64,000 nucleotides of DNA, from NCBI RefSeq assembly GCF_901709675.1, contig NC_051104.1, forward strand, positions 3,891,501-3,955,500, given 5' to 3'. This document shows, one piece after another, positions 13,453 through 25,260 of this stretch (positions are counted from its first letter, which is position 1; each line of letters begins with the position of its first letter). The notes beneath the pieces were generated by a model. That model was given only the letters and a program-made list of their open reading frames with translations, searched no databases and was not told the DNA's origin. The stretch comes from Syngnathus acus. Its lineage: Eukaryota > Chordata > Actinopteri > Syngnathiformes > Syngnathidae. A program made the translations under genes and the position numbers.

Positions 13453-13482
13453 AGTGTGTGTGCGTGTGTGTGATTGTGTGTG
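13453..13482. repeat. (GT)n microsatellite
   Basis: Interrupted GT dinucleotide run. Confidence 0.9.
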
Positions 13483-14354
13483 CAGCAGTGGATTTCAGAA
13501 CAAATCAAAGCTGGCTTCAATGTTTCCAACTTCGATTCAATGGCTTGTGACAGCGCACATGTGAGGGCATATATGCGGCATGCCACTTGACTCCCATCAT
13601 TAGGTCGAGCTGGTGCCTGGCTACAGCAGTTTTCTCAGCATATTTTTAGCAGTAATAACCAGCTGGTGAATGTGGCAAGCTGTGAAAACTATGGCGGGGG
13701 GGGCTCACAATTGCACCATGTGCTATCAAACCCTCTGTGGGATGAAGTCTTGGGTATTGTTGGAACATTCACTGTCGGAGGAAAGTGTTTTAAACTCTGT
13801 TACCATGCATTTGATTAGAAACTCACCGAATAACTCTTGACTGGATTTTTTTATCCAATGTCGATAAGAAACGTGAAAACACTAACTTGATACAATTTAA
13901 GTCCAATAAAAAAACTACTAATCAAGCTGCATGTTCATCTTCAGCAACCATTCATGTAAATCGTCTCAGCTGTCAGGTGTAAACAAGGCTCACAGTTGCG
14001 CGAGAAGGGAAATCAATCGACATCTGTTAATTTATCTCAGGCAGGAGACCAAATTGAAAAATGGATTGCTTGACGGTGCGCTTGGCGAAAAAGATCGGCA
14101 TTGTGATGAAGGCGCGATAAGTCTCAGCACCTGTTTAGCTCGTGATAATGGGCAAAGCTGCAGTTTAGCCAAGTGGCCAGCCGGGAATGGATCGGATAGT
14201 TATCTTGCCAATGGATGGTTGACAAGCAGGTGTGGACGACCTGAAGCTGGAAGCTGAAACTTAACAGTTCCTAAGAACAAAAAAAAAAATGCAAATATGA
14301 AAATCCACAGGGAGAGAAGTTGACTGTAGATTTAAGTTGTCATATTGCCAATCA

Positions 14355-14366
14355 CCACTAGATGGC
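14355..14366 (+). promoter_or_regulatory. CTCF-like site
   Basis: CCACTAGATGGC, followed by AG, fits the CTCF core consensus CCASYAGRKGGC at all twelve positions. CTCF binds such sites to anchor chromatin loops and boundaries. This is a sequence match only; occupancy cannot be judged. Confidence 0.45.
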
Positions 14367-16761
14367 AGATGTCTTAGCTGTATTCCAACAAGAAGTGAAT
14401 AGAAAGTTTCACTCTTAGGGCGTCTAATCCAAATTATAAATAAATAAATTTTCGCAACTCACTTCATTATAATGGGAACAGTTGTCATTTGACTATCACA
14501 ACCTGTAACACAATTTTGCATAAAAAATAAAATATACATCACCCAAAAAAAAGATCGTGCATCCCATTATAACTTTTATAGCTACACATTTATATTAATC
14601 CAACAGTTTACATTCATTTCGCATGTGTAATGTAGAGTGCTAATAAGCCCATTTAGTTTTCCTCACTTTCATGCTTTTATGTAATTCCACATTTTCCTTC
14701 CATGTAGTCATTATTATGATCCGCAGCTGTAACACTCGTTCCGCCACAGGGATCATTAAGGTTTCGTGTTTTTTTTTTTTTTTTTTATCTTATCTGAACA
14801 GGTGACGTTAGTAGTGTCTCTTGTAAAAGAGGTACATTTGTGCTTGGAGCAAACCAGTCTTCATTATAGGAGTCTAATGGGTGAGAATGAAAGACAATGA
14901 ATCCATTTGCTATTCAGGGTTGTCTGGCACATTTCACAGCAGTCACACTAATAATGATAATGCACTCTCTATTTTAACAAAGAGTCACTCTAGAAGGCTT
15001 AATGCTCATTACATTGCACAGCCAACTATGTCTGCACGAGACGGAGAATGCTTATTGGTTTATAAGTTATGTTTTTTTTTATATTGATGGCATTCTTGTT
15101 TTCATTACTGCTTGCAGTTCAGTATTGTAAAGCGATTGGTAATTGTGCTTATTGTATTTTGGCAGAGACTATTAAAGCTGGGTTTAGAATGAATATAAAT
15201 GCAACTGGTCATTGGTAATCCAAAACACATTTTATCATAATTATATTAAATGCAGATTTTCCAATTTTTAATTTTTTTTTAAATTTTTTAAACAGTCAGG
15301 GGAAAACTGCCTTATATTGGTGTTCAGGCTTATAACAACTACACAGAAGCAAACTGGGGACACATTTAAATAATACATGACACTCCGTGCATGTGTGCGT
15401 GCTACTTATATGTGTTTTTTTCCTGCCGGAAGACAAATAATCCTTTGACCTTTGCTGTGAACCACCTGCCCCTGATGCGTGATAACTCATGACCCGGTGG
15501 AATGATAGGTCATCCATCTCTCACCATGATGACGATGAGCGTGATGATGAACGCCCTCCCGTACCGCTATTTAGATAGCCCTGAAGTCACGGCAATGACA
15601 AACTACCCACGCAGGGATCGGGCCTTGTTTATACGGTCGAGCCAGTCTAACTGTGCCAAAGGCGTTGAAGACAAAGTGTCAATTCCTACACTTGCATTAC
15701 ATTTTTTTTATTTTTTATTACTTTCAAATGCATGTAACTAATTCGATCCTGCAAAATTGGTGCTGTAAGCCGCAAATTCTGCTGGTTGCCCGATTGGGGT
15801 CATCTCATTGACCTGTGGGCGGTTTCTCCGTTGCTGGAGAATGCAGACATCACACGATCACACTATTTCGTGCACACTTCCTTCCAAAAAAAAAAGTCTC
15901 TGCACACGTCTGGTACACCAGTGAGCAATGCACTCCTTATCCAACTCATTCAAATTAAAATTAAGCTTCATCGCACTAATAGGAGTCAAGAACAAAGCGA
16001 CGGGCTCTCTGCAGTCAGCGGGAATAGCGACGGGATTACGACTGCCGAGAGCCGATGCGCGGCTAATCAGGCTTCGACAAAACGGTGTCTTTCAAAATAA
16101 GACAATAAATTTGTCTTTTTTTTTTTTTTGTCTCAACACGCATGCAAGTATGTAAAGCGAACTTTGAGTTTTATGCAGTGCTTTTCAACCCAGAGACATA
16201 ATTTACTCTTTGTCCTTTATGCAAGGAAACATTCATAGCCTGCGGTCCTTCACACCCTTCACCCATCATTGACGGCCGCAGCCCCAAAGCACAGAAGGAA
16301 AAAAAAGGGTGGTGAGGGATTTAACCAGCGTACCAAAACCCATCCTAGCAAACCTGCCAAAGCACCATGTATGTACAAACAATTCAACTGAATTTGAAAT
16401 GATGTATACTCAGGTCTTATCTGACCCAAACCAAATACAATCTGAGCAATCAAAGGCAACGGATGGGTGATTGGAACTCTTTTTTTTTTTTTTTTTCAGC
16501 AAATGTAAACACATCCACTAAGCTCTATCACTTCAAGCTGTACAAATCAAAACCGGGGCGGAAAGGCGGAAATAAACACCATGCTGTGTGACTGTTAAAC
16601 TTTGAAAACAGGATTTTGCACATCAGCCTGGAGGTTGATGAATATCCAACTTGGACTAACTCAGAGGTGAAGAGCAGACAGAGCGAGGAAGGACTTTTTT
16701 TAATACCTTTTAAGGATTTGTAAGATAAGTGTGTGGTCTTTCCTCGAAGGAGACCTTAGAG

Positions 16762-17578
16762 CAGTGTTTCCCAACCTTTTTTCATTCACGGCACACCTTT
16801 TCATTGGAAAAAATCTCGCGGCACACCGCCAACAAAAATCTGTTATGCTCCTATATTAAAATCAGTTATATTACAACGAAAGACGTAAAGTCCTATTCCT
16901 ATATATATATGTATGGAGAGTCGAATAATTTAATAGAAATAAATACTAAATATTCTTTAAATTGTATTCCTTTTTTTTAAATAAAAGTGACTGTTTTTTA
17001 AAAAGGTTTTAGACGGTGTAAGAAATAAACTATTTAAAGTGATTGTGAATAAAATAAAAGAATCAACGTGATTTTGTTTACTGTTTTAGACTAGGTCTAT
17101 AAATATTGCAACAATAAGAACAAAGTCACTTTTAATGACGCTCTGCTGTTCTGACAGCAGCTGAGTGGCTATCACAGTCGAGGTGTCTCGACTTGACTGT
17201 TTATTTTATGTATGTGAAAAATAACCAATCCAGGTTCTCCGGTTGAACTGCATGCTCTGATTTCCATTGGACCACAAACGCACCACAACCGTCATAGTGT
17301 CTGTCACTGTTAGCAAAATCACACAGCAACACACACATAAACTGAATATGTGCCAATGCAGCACAATCAGACCGACAGAGCATAACATTTCAAGATTCTC
17401 CGATTCTCCATGCATGCACGATTAGCAAGTGGCTGACCAGGCCTTGCGCGAACTGACCAGTGGTTTGGCGATCCTGTTTACAATGCGCTCCGTAATTAAT
17501 AGTGGACAATCCCACGGCACAACTGAACATCTCTCACGGCACACCAGTGTGCCGCGGCACAGTGGTTGGGAAACACTG
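16762..17578. mobile_element. hAT-type transposon, 817 bp, non-autonomous
   Basis: The termini are a perfect 15-bp inverted repeat (CAGTGTTTCCCAACC at the left, its reverse complement at the right). They are flanked by a perfect 8-bp target duplication CCTTAGAG at 16754-16761 and 17579-17586. Subterminal words of the type CGGCACA recur near both ends (five copies in one orientation or the other), resembling the repeated subterminal motifs that hAT transposases bind. The interior is AT-rich and encodes no transposase or BED zinc finger, so this is an internally deleted or filler-bearing derivative. It belongs to a different family from the three 330-bp hAT elements in this window. Confidence 0.93.
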
Positions 17579-20228
17579 CCTTAGAGGATGTTTAAAATCG
17601 ATGTCGGAGACATTTTATGCAAGAAAAAAAGGGAAACTGTTATTTAATGCTCAGAATAATCAACCGATCAATCATTATCAATAGACTAATCTACCGTGAA
17701 GCGATTCCATCAGTCATGGATTTGGAAATTCAACATTTACTGAGTGAGCACAAGCTAAACCATCAGATTCATTTACATACTGAAGCACAAGAAGTCAAAT
17801 GCCACTTGAGATTCCTCACACTGAATAAACCAAATAAATATTCCAGTGAGAGAATACAATATTTACTCAAGCTCGTAGTGTTACAATTGTCATATAGGGG
17901 CAAAAGTATATCACACTAACTTGTTGTCATCATCACCGATGAGATTAAATCTCCTCTTTTGGGAGTTTGCCAAGGTGCGGGATTTTCTCTGACCTCCGGA
18001 GGAATCCCTAAAGAGAGACCCTTCTTGTAAAACACTCGTCCTTATTAATGGAAATAGATGCACCCCACCTCTCTGTCAGCACTAAGAAGTGTCTATTCTT
18101 GGCTAAAGTCTTCTTCATTAACGTTATCTCAAATAGGCTTCCAGTCTGATGGCAAGAGTAGGGACAGTGTACAGTTAAGCTGCCTCATCCAATTTCATTA
18201 TTCGGTAAGAGGTGGGGTATCAATGTTTTCTTTGCAATGTCAGCACACCGGACGAGCTGGCTGGCATGACATCACTGCTGAGCAAACGCAACCAAAAGGG
18301 AATTTGCATACAATACATGTCATTTTTCATTTTCAAATGTGCTGCGGTCAGATGGCAGGAAAGCATATTTTTTGATTTGTCGTTTTTTTGTGGCATTCAT
18401 TTCTAACACCCTTTCCCTGAACTATTTTCCGCTCATGAAATATGTTCTTTTTCACAGTGGCAGCTATCCCGCTGTGAAAACACGCAAGCAAGCTGTGGGA
18501 CAATAATGCAAGTGTGTGTGTGTTTGATGAAACGGTTGGCAACACTGAAATGGGAGGAACGTGAAAGGTGAGGATGAAAGTGTTGGGCCGTGGGCCGTCA
18601 AATGATCTGGCTCGTTTCCAGGCGTGATGGCACACTTAGAGCTAATTAGGGTCGTAAACTGGAGAAATATTTTGCCTTCTTAATACACGGGGCGGTACAG
18701 GCAGTGAGAGTTTACAAGGTGTCAGAAAAGTTCCAGGACTGGCGTCGCTAAAGAACTGCAAACTGAGTTCCCCTTTTAATGTAATCGCTCTTGCGTGTAT
18801 AGCTGTGACCTCAACTCTCTGCAGCCATTTAACACTTTTTTTCACACGTGCTTTTATATTCATATCCCCAATGAGCAGAGTGATTGATGATGAGACCGAT
18901 GAGAGCAGACTTGCTCGTGAGAGTCATCAGCGGTGATGAGTCATGAGTATAACCCGCAAACCAGACGCCAGACCCTTCAGTGGAAGAGCCCGAGGTTGTC
19001 ACGGCCCCAAAAATGACTGTCCACGTCCAAAGTCAAGTTGCGTTCTTCAATGCATGTGTCCATTGTCTGGCCTTCGGGCTAAATCGACCAGCACGTCTAA
19101 AAATAGATTCCGCGCTATTTACTTCATTGCGTGAGAAGAGGTGAAAATGATTCATGGCTTCCTGAGCATCTGACAGTTCCTGGGCAAAAAAAAAATCACC
19201 ATACTATAGCAACCTCCCAACTAACCTGATTTGACACCAGATTTTATCTCCAGGTCTCTCCAAGCTGCCGAATAATGGGCGGAGCTCCCTAACGGGGGGC
19301 GTTTTTATGTAAATTAGCCAAACTGTTAAACCACAAACTTGATTGGTGGGAAAAACTATCGATTGTTAAAAAAATGCAAATGTGGAAAAACTACACATGT
19401 ATTCCTAAAAACAAGTCAGGAGCCAACTACATTTTATAAAACTCATGTTTTCCCAACAGAACCTCGAAAATCTTCTGATAGTTGCTCGGAGGAACCTTTT
19501 TTCACACACGTGCACACTGATAGGCGGCAATAATGCTGCCGACTTGTTTTGCTACATCTCTGTTTATGAAGACTGACAGCTCACTGTGAACTACAACACA
19601 CCAGCACGCATCGAACAAATGCCAGGCGAAGAATACACCCAGAAACATCACTTGCGTGAAAACGACAGGCTGATTTCCATTTCTTAACCCGCACAGCATG
19701 TTCAGTATCGTGCTCCAAACTCTTTATTTAAAAGAATTAACCAATAAAGATTGATGAAGAAAAAAAAAATCACCTTTGTGTAAGTATTGTCGTCATGGCA
19801 ACAAGTGCAACAGGTTTAAAGAGCCGTGACTAATGCCATTAAGTCTCCAACTCTGCGAGTCATCAAACAACACTAATTAATCCAACGTCATCTTTTGCAT
19901 ATTTGAAGTCTGCATCTGTGCCTCTCTGAGTCTTTTCAACCTGACTGCAGCATTTCACCATTTGCTGAAACCATTTGTTTTTTTTGGGTTGCCTGAACTT
20001 AACTTTGATTTTCTGACTACCGCACTGTAAAAAGCCAAGAGGGACTATTACAAGATAATTACTAATTATGCTAATGTGTTTTGCCATTTCTTCTCCTTGG
20101 TCATTTTATCATCCGTCCTCAAGAGACCACAGTCAGTCGTAATAACCGTTTTTTTTTCCCTCAGCTAAACGTTCAGTCACCTAGAGGACACTGTGTCCCG
20201 AGCTTGAGAATTCTAACGCCGGGCGGGC

Positions 20229-20250
20229 CCCTTAATCAGGAAGCGTCTGT
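20229..20250 (+). promoter_or_regulatory. 22-bp word shared with 7298-7319
   Basis: This is the second copy of the CCCTTAATCAGGA...TCTGT word. It differs from the first at two positions and is also preceded by a GC-rich run. Possibly a recurrent homeodomain-containing regulatory word; chance is not excluded. Confidence 0.2.
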
Positions 20251-22979
20251 AAATTCACATGAGCACGCAGAAGGAGCGCAGTGCTGTTTCAATTGGCACT
20301 GACCTTCATTAACCTAATAAATGCCGGCGGTGTTTCTGTCGCAGCACTTAATGTGTTTATCGGCACAAACAAACAAATGTGACAAAAGCGTTTCAGGGCG
20401 GAAACAGGAGCTTCCCATCTGTGAAATGTATCCTTTCACCCACAAGCACCTTTTCGCCATATCCCACAAGCTGCGTGACATTGGTCTCTCCTGGCACAAA
20501 GAGAAACAACACAACCATGTTTTAATACCGACTCTAGGCCACATCTGGTTGTGTAAGCTGCCGGATGATACAATTATGAAGGAAGAGGCAAAGTCACAAA
20601 GTGCATTGAAACAACTCGAGAATAGAAACTAAGTTCCTATGGTGCTACTATTCGGATCGGTCAACTCGGGCTGGTTTGTCGATCAATTAATAGATGCAAT
20701 GTGTGGTTGAATAAAAATAATCTTGTCTTTGCAGCAGCGTCATAACACACACACACAGCTCATCAGAGTCCTATTTAGAGTATTGTAAGTGGAGTACAGG
20801 CATTTTCTCAATGAACTCACAGCGCCATGTTATCTTTACTCTGTTCAACAAATGACATTGCTCGCATTTTATCGACACAGTCCTCAACAGGCACCGTGTG
20901 TTTGCTACAACGGACAGTTTATAAAAGGGAAGCTATTTATGGCAGTTTGAGAGGACTTTTGAATATCTTGCGTTGGAGTCGATTGAGGAAAAATATGCTG
21001 TGAAAAAAGATGTACAATTCGTAGTAGACAACACGTGATTTGGAGAAAATTACACTTCTTATTGAAAATACATGTGCCATTATATTCCTTAAATCCATAC
21101 CTGAAATCGGACCATTAGATCAAAAATATATTTTAAGTTTATGGGGAATATGCTAATGCTAATAAAGTAATTAAAAGTATAACAAGTATGATTGACTTTT
21201 TTTTAGAGAATATTCGAATATTCATTTCAAGACTACTAGTTACTATTGATTAATATATGGCAATGAAGCAGCACCACAAAATCTGCCTTCAACACAAAGT
21301 ATCACTGTTGCTCCACAAATATTCCGTTCTATGGACACACAAATTACCTCATGCTTATTTTGCTTGAAATTTTCCGCAGAACATTCAAGAATATTAAAAG
21401 GTGCAACATGCATGTTCATTTCATAAAGGGAGGTGATAGATTGAAACTTAACATACTGTATCCAAAAACTAGATTTTTTTTCCCCCCCACAATTCCAAAA
21501 CACTTTTATCATCTCATCATACAACATAGAATTTTCCACCTAAAAATTCTCGTATATTAATTTTGGTTGTATACTTTCGTAACTCCTGTGTGTCAGAGAG
21601 AATGAGGCCACTCGCCCGCCTAATGGCTCTGGCTGTAGCCCCTCTTGAGCGAGCGATGACCCCCATACTCTCACTCTGGCTCTGCCCCGCACCTACCGTC
21701 CTCCACTCGACCCTTCTGCCGACCCTCACTCGGAGGCAGAGTGTAAACAATAATTGCAACATGAATTATGCCCCCCCTCCAAACCCAGCAACTGGCCGGC
21801 TGCGGCACAAACGCCACTACATCCCCCTTAAGAGGCAGTGGTGATGATATTATGATCTACTGTACTGCACAAGGTGCAGGGTGATAAGTCTGGCGGTAAA
21901 AGAATAATGTTAGTCTATAAATCTTTATAGTACGTTTCGTTTGATACCAAAAAACACATTATGGATTAAAGCCGACAAATATGGGGTCCATATGCCGCGG
22001 ATAAAAGGAGACGGTTGGGGGGGTGGGGGGAAAGAAGACCATGCCATACTGATGGAGAAGACTGACAGATGTGATTTGGCAGGTAGGCACCCTGGGTTGT
22101 GCTATAACAGGCGGTGAGATATTTTTTTTTTTACCCAAATGTTCCTGTATATCACCGTACCGTCATATATGTTACATTTGTGACAGAAATACAGCAGAAT
22201 CATTCCAGAGAGGCACAATCATAAATCCCGGCAGCATGATTAATTAACAGGCACATAAACAGCATGTCAATAAATCAGTCTGGTTGAACATAGAAAACGG
22301 ATGTGCAGCTTTTCAGGGTCGGAGCAAATGTTCGTCCCTACACGTAGTGCCGTGGCGCCAGCGGTATTTGAACACCAATCCACCGGTTAGTTATAGAAAA
22401 GTAGATACGGGCAACACTCGGTAAAACCTGCGAACCCGCTGAAGGAAAGAAGCGAACATATGAACAGCAGGAGGTTATGAATCAGTTCCCATCCTCTTGA
22501 AATCACACTTACTGTAGGTTTATATGAACCCATCGACAAAATAATCCGCAGCCTTTTCAAAGGATTAAGTCTCAAATGCCATGCGGTAATCCTCTAGGAC
22601 TTTTTTTTTTTTTTGTTGCCTTAAGGTCCACAAATAAAAATTATATGAAATCTCAAGATTATGATCACTTGGTATTTTGTCTATAGACAGTAAGCCACTG
22701 CTGAGGCTTGGTGAAAATGGTTGTATTAAAAAAAGAAAAATCAGGCTTTATGCAGTTTTTTCTTACAAACTCAACAGTTGGAAAAATTTATTGCACAGCC
22801 GAATAAACAGAATTGTTCACTCTAAAAAAAAAAAAAAAAAAAAAAAACTGATTTTGCCACCTCCCAAAAGCTTTTGAGGAGTCAGCGGCTGTCTGCACTT
22901 TTCCAAGACCCAATTTAGAATGGATGCTTGAACTGGACCCTAATGTCCCGTGTTATCAGAATGAATCAGCAATGCTGAT

Positions 22980-23225
22980 AAATTAGTCGTCAGAAAACAC
23001 GCTCTGAAGGCCCGTCAGCTAATGTGCACGCTTTGTGTGATATTCATATGCAATGCTTAATGTTCTGGAACCAATTCTGTCATTTCCATTATGTAAAGAC
23101 ATTTGCCTCTCAGTGCTATATTTTAATATATTGTCTCCCTTGTCTCAATTACTTGGGCTATTAAAAACAAAGAGCTGATGGAAATGAGGTGCAGTTATGC
23201 GTTTGCGGTCTGATGGCATGTACTA
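22980..23225. promoter_or_regulatory. Candidate conserved non-coding block
   Basis: The tract contains a POU-like word (ATTCATATGCAAT near 23041-23054), a TCAATTACTTGG homeodomain-type core near 23146 and little simple sequence. It has the balanced composition typical of deeply conserved vertebrate enhancers. No alignment could be run, so this is a texture-based suggestion only. Confidence 0.2.
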
Positions 23226-24480
23226 AGTAAGTGTTTATGAAAGCTCGTTACACATTCTGCTGCATTCGGCTATGTCAACACACTAAGCGTTTGTCCATAT
23301 GCCTCAAGGAGGAGGACTTTACAATGTGGAAAGCAAAAAAAAAAAAGTACAGTAGGGAGTTAAACTGTTAACATTATAAATATTGCAGGTCATTTTTTGA
23401 TTCATCCACTGAAGGGATCCTTTAAAACTGATTTCTGTGAGTGCTCATGTCAATTTAATTTCAGGTGGAAGATTTTTATATGGGACATTATTGTATCGTT
23501 GAATACATGCACAGTTCCTTAAAATAGCAATTTTGACTTTTTTCTCCCCATGGTGGGCACCTTAAAGCCGCAAGGTGTAAATTAGTATTTATCCAATATA
23601 TGTTTACGTACAATATCTTTTCGGATTGGATGATTTTCATTAACTATTGAACGGCTTAAAGAAAAAGTTTTTGTGATGAGATATAGATTTTTGACATAGA
23701 TTTTTGTGTAAATAATGAAATGGGTGAAAGACAACTGTAGAAGTATCTGCAGGTTGCAAAGGTGGTTCAAACAAATCTAATCTACTATATTGTAAAATTT
23801 CTAACAATCAATGAACAATTTATCTTTTTTTTTTAAACTTGGGGTTCCTTATATACAGCTGCATTTATTTGGAACTTTTTAGTTAGTGTGCATATTAAAC
23901 ATTGATTCACTTGTATTTTTTTTCTATCCCACCAAATTCCTGCCTACCAAATGAACAGATGGAAAGAAACTCAATTCATTTTCTGGAAATGTCATCAGAT
24001 TGTGACACAAGCTGCAAGCAGCCTTGGCCAAAGTTCATATTTGATTTATAAGACCCCTTTTATTTTTATTTTGTAGGAGACGCTCAGTTTTTTTTTTATT
24101 TCCTAGTTGAATATAAATTCATTTTTGTGTTAATTACAATGATTTGGACAGGATTATTTGCTGAATAAAACAATTTTTATGCTCGTGGAAACAAACCATG
24201 TGCATGGTAACTAAAGTGGCATGAGGACGTCCATTCATTTTTAACTGCATTAAAAAAGTAGATTACAGCAATTTCCACTTCAACAATAAAAGGGAGAACT
24301 TGTCGTAACCGTAAAACGTGTGAAAGGCGGAATTAAAACAATAAATTCCTTCATTGGCTCAGGGACGCAACTCAAACTTGGGACTTAACCAAAACAAATG
24401 CAGTGAAATAACCTACTCTGCCCAGAAAACTAACAATCTATCATCATGTTGTTTCTTATGTTTCCCCTAATTCCAACTTT

Positions 24481-25260
24481 AACCAACACAAGCGGGGAAG
24501 CGGAGATGCTGAATCCGCACAGCGTCACGCGGATGCTGCGCTCGGATGCCTCGCCAAGGTGCGCGCGACCTTAGTTTCTCCGCTGACTCGTTCCAACCAG
24601 AAACCTTTCAAAACGTGCAAGAAAAAGTTCTAATATTCTTTACCTTTTCGCTTCGATCTCCTTCTCCTCCTCCTTTTCAGCTTGCATTTAACCTGACCAC
24701 CTTGAGCCCCCGACGCGCGGCTGTTGTTCCCAAGTACGGACGCCATCTGCCCTCTCTAATAACTTGAGACTTGTGGCCGGACACTCTTCTTTCGCCTCCT
24801 TTATTTGCCCCCTCCTAACAGGGGGAAAAAAAGAAAAAAAAAGGAGGGTGCGTTGTTTTTAGCTGCTCCCGTTATCACAACCTTCTAGTCGGAACTCCGC
24901 GTGTGGAGGAGACGGTTTTCTTTGCGCGCAGCATCACTCTTGCGGCTTCGCAGTGCTCACTGCCTCTGTAGAAATTTAGGCGTCAGCTACTTTGGATTCA
25001 ATCAAGCAGGACACGCGTGACGCCTATCTTTTCCTCAGCCAGCTTTCTAATTAGGGTCCAATCGTGGCTGCCTGGGAGGTGTGACATCATCAGCTCCACT
25101 CATATACTAACACCCCCCCACCATATTCACCCGCGCCTTTGTTTGTGATACTTGTGGCATTTTACTTCATTCTTGAGTTGTTTGCACTTTTGTTTCCACC
25201 GCAGAGAGAACCTTCATTGTGCCTCGGGAAGGTCAGATGTGACGTCACCTCGGCAGAGGT
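24481..25260. promoter_or_regulatory. CpG-rich promoter-like tract with CCAAT, TATA-like and CRE words
   Basis: CpG dinucleotides are visibly denser here than in the surrounding DNA (for example 24490-24570 and 24890-25020), as in vertebrate CpG-island promoters. Read on the plus strand, a CCAAT box at about 25058-25062 is followed by a CRE-like TGACATCA near 25082, a weak TATA-like CATATACTA near 25100, and a perfect CRE TGACGTCA at 25240-25247. A pyrimidine-rich acceptor-like stretch ends in CAG at 24680, and another CAG at 25203 follows TTTGTTTCCACCG. Direction is uncertain because the CCAAT word could equally serve minus-strand transcription. No open frame in it is recognisable, so it would be a promoter plus 5' untranslated exon if real. 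It could also be a CpG-rich enhancer. Confidence 0.35.

Larger units (their letters stand above)
13306..16753. other. Gene-free unique DNA
   Basis: No gene is supported. It holds a GT microsatellite, a CTCF-like word (14355-14366) and long T tracts near 14769-14787 and 16480. A TGACCTTTGCTGTGAACC stretch near 15447 looks like nuclear-receptor half-sites but is unsupported. Open frames of up to 108 codons show no domain. Confidence 0.5.
17587..24480. other. Gene-free unique DNA
   Basis: No gene is supported across nearly 7 kb. It includes a purine/pyrimidine-balanced tract near 21590-21780, a 24-nt poly-A run at 22824-22847 and a candidate conserved block at 22980-23225. Open frames (for example plus 20321-20632 and plus 17617-17919) are about 100 codons long and unrecognised. 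Neither has a plausible promoter, splice framing or nearby poly-A signal that would support it. Confidence 0.5.

Noticed and set aside
18637-25056. 12-bp word CTAATTAGGGTC present near 18640 and near 25046
   Set aside because: Many 12-bp coincidences are expected among all pairs of positions in 64 kb.
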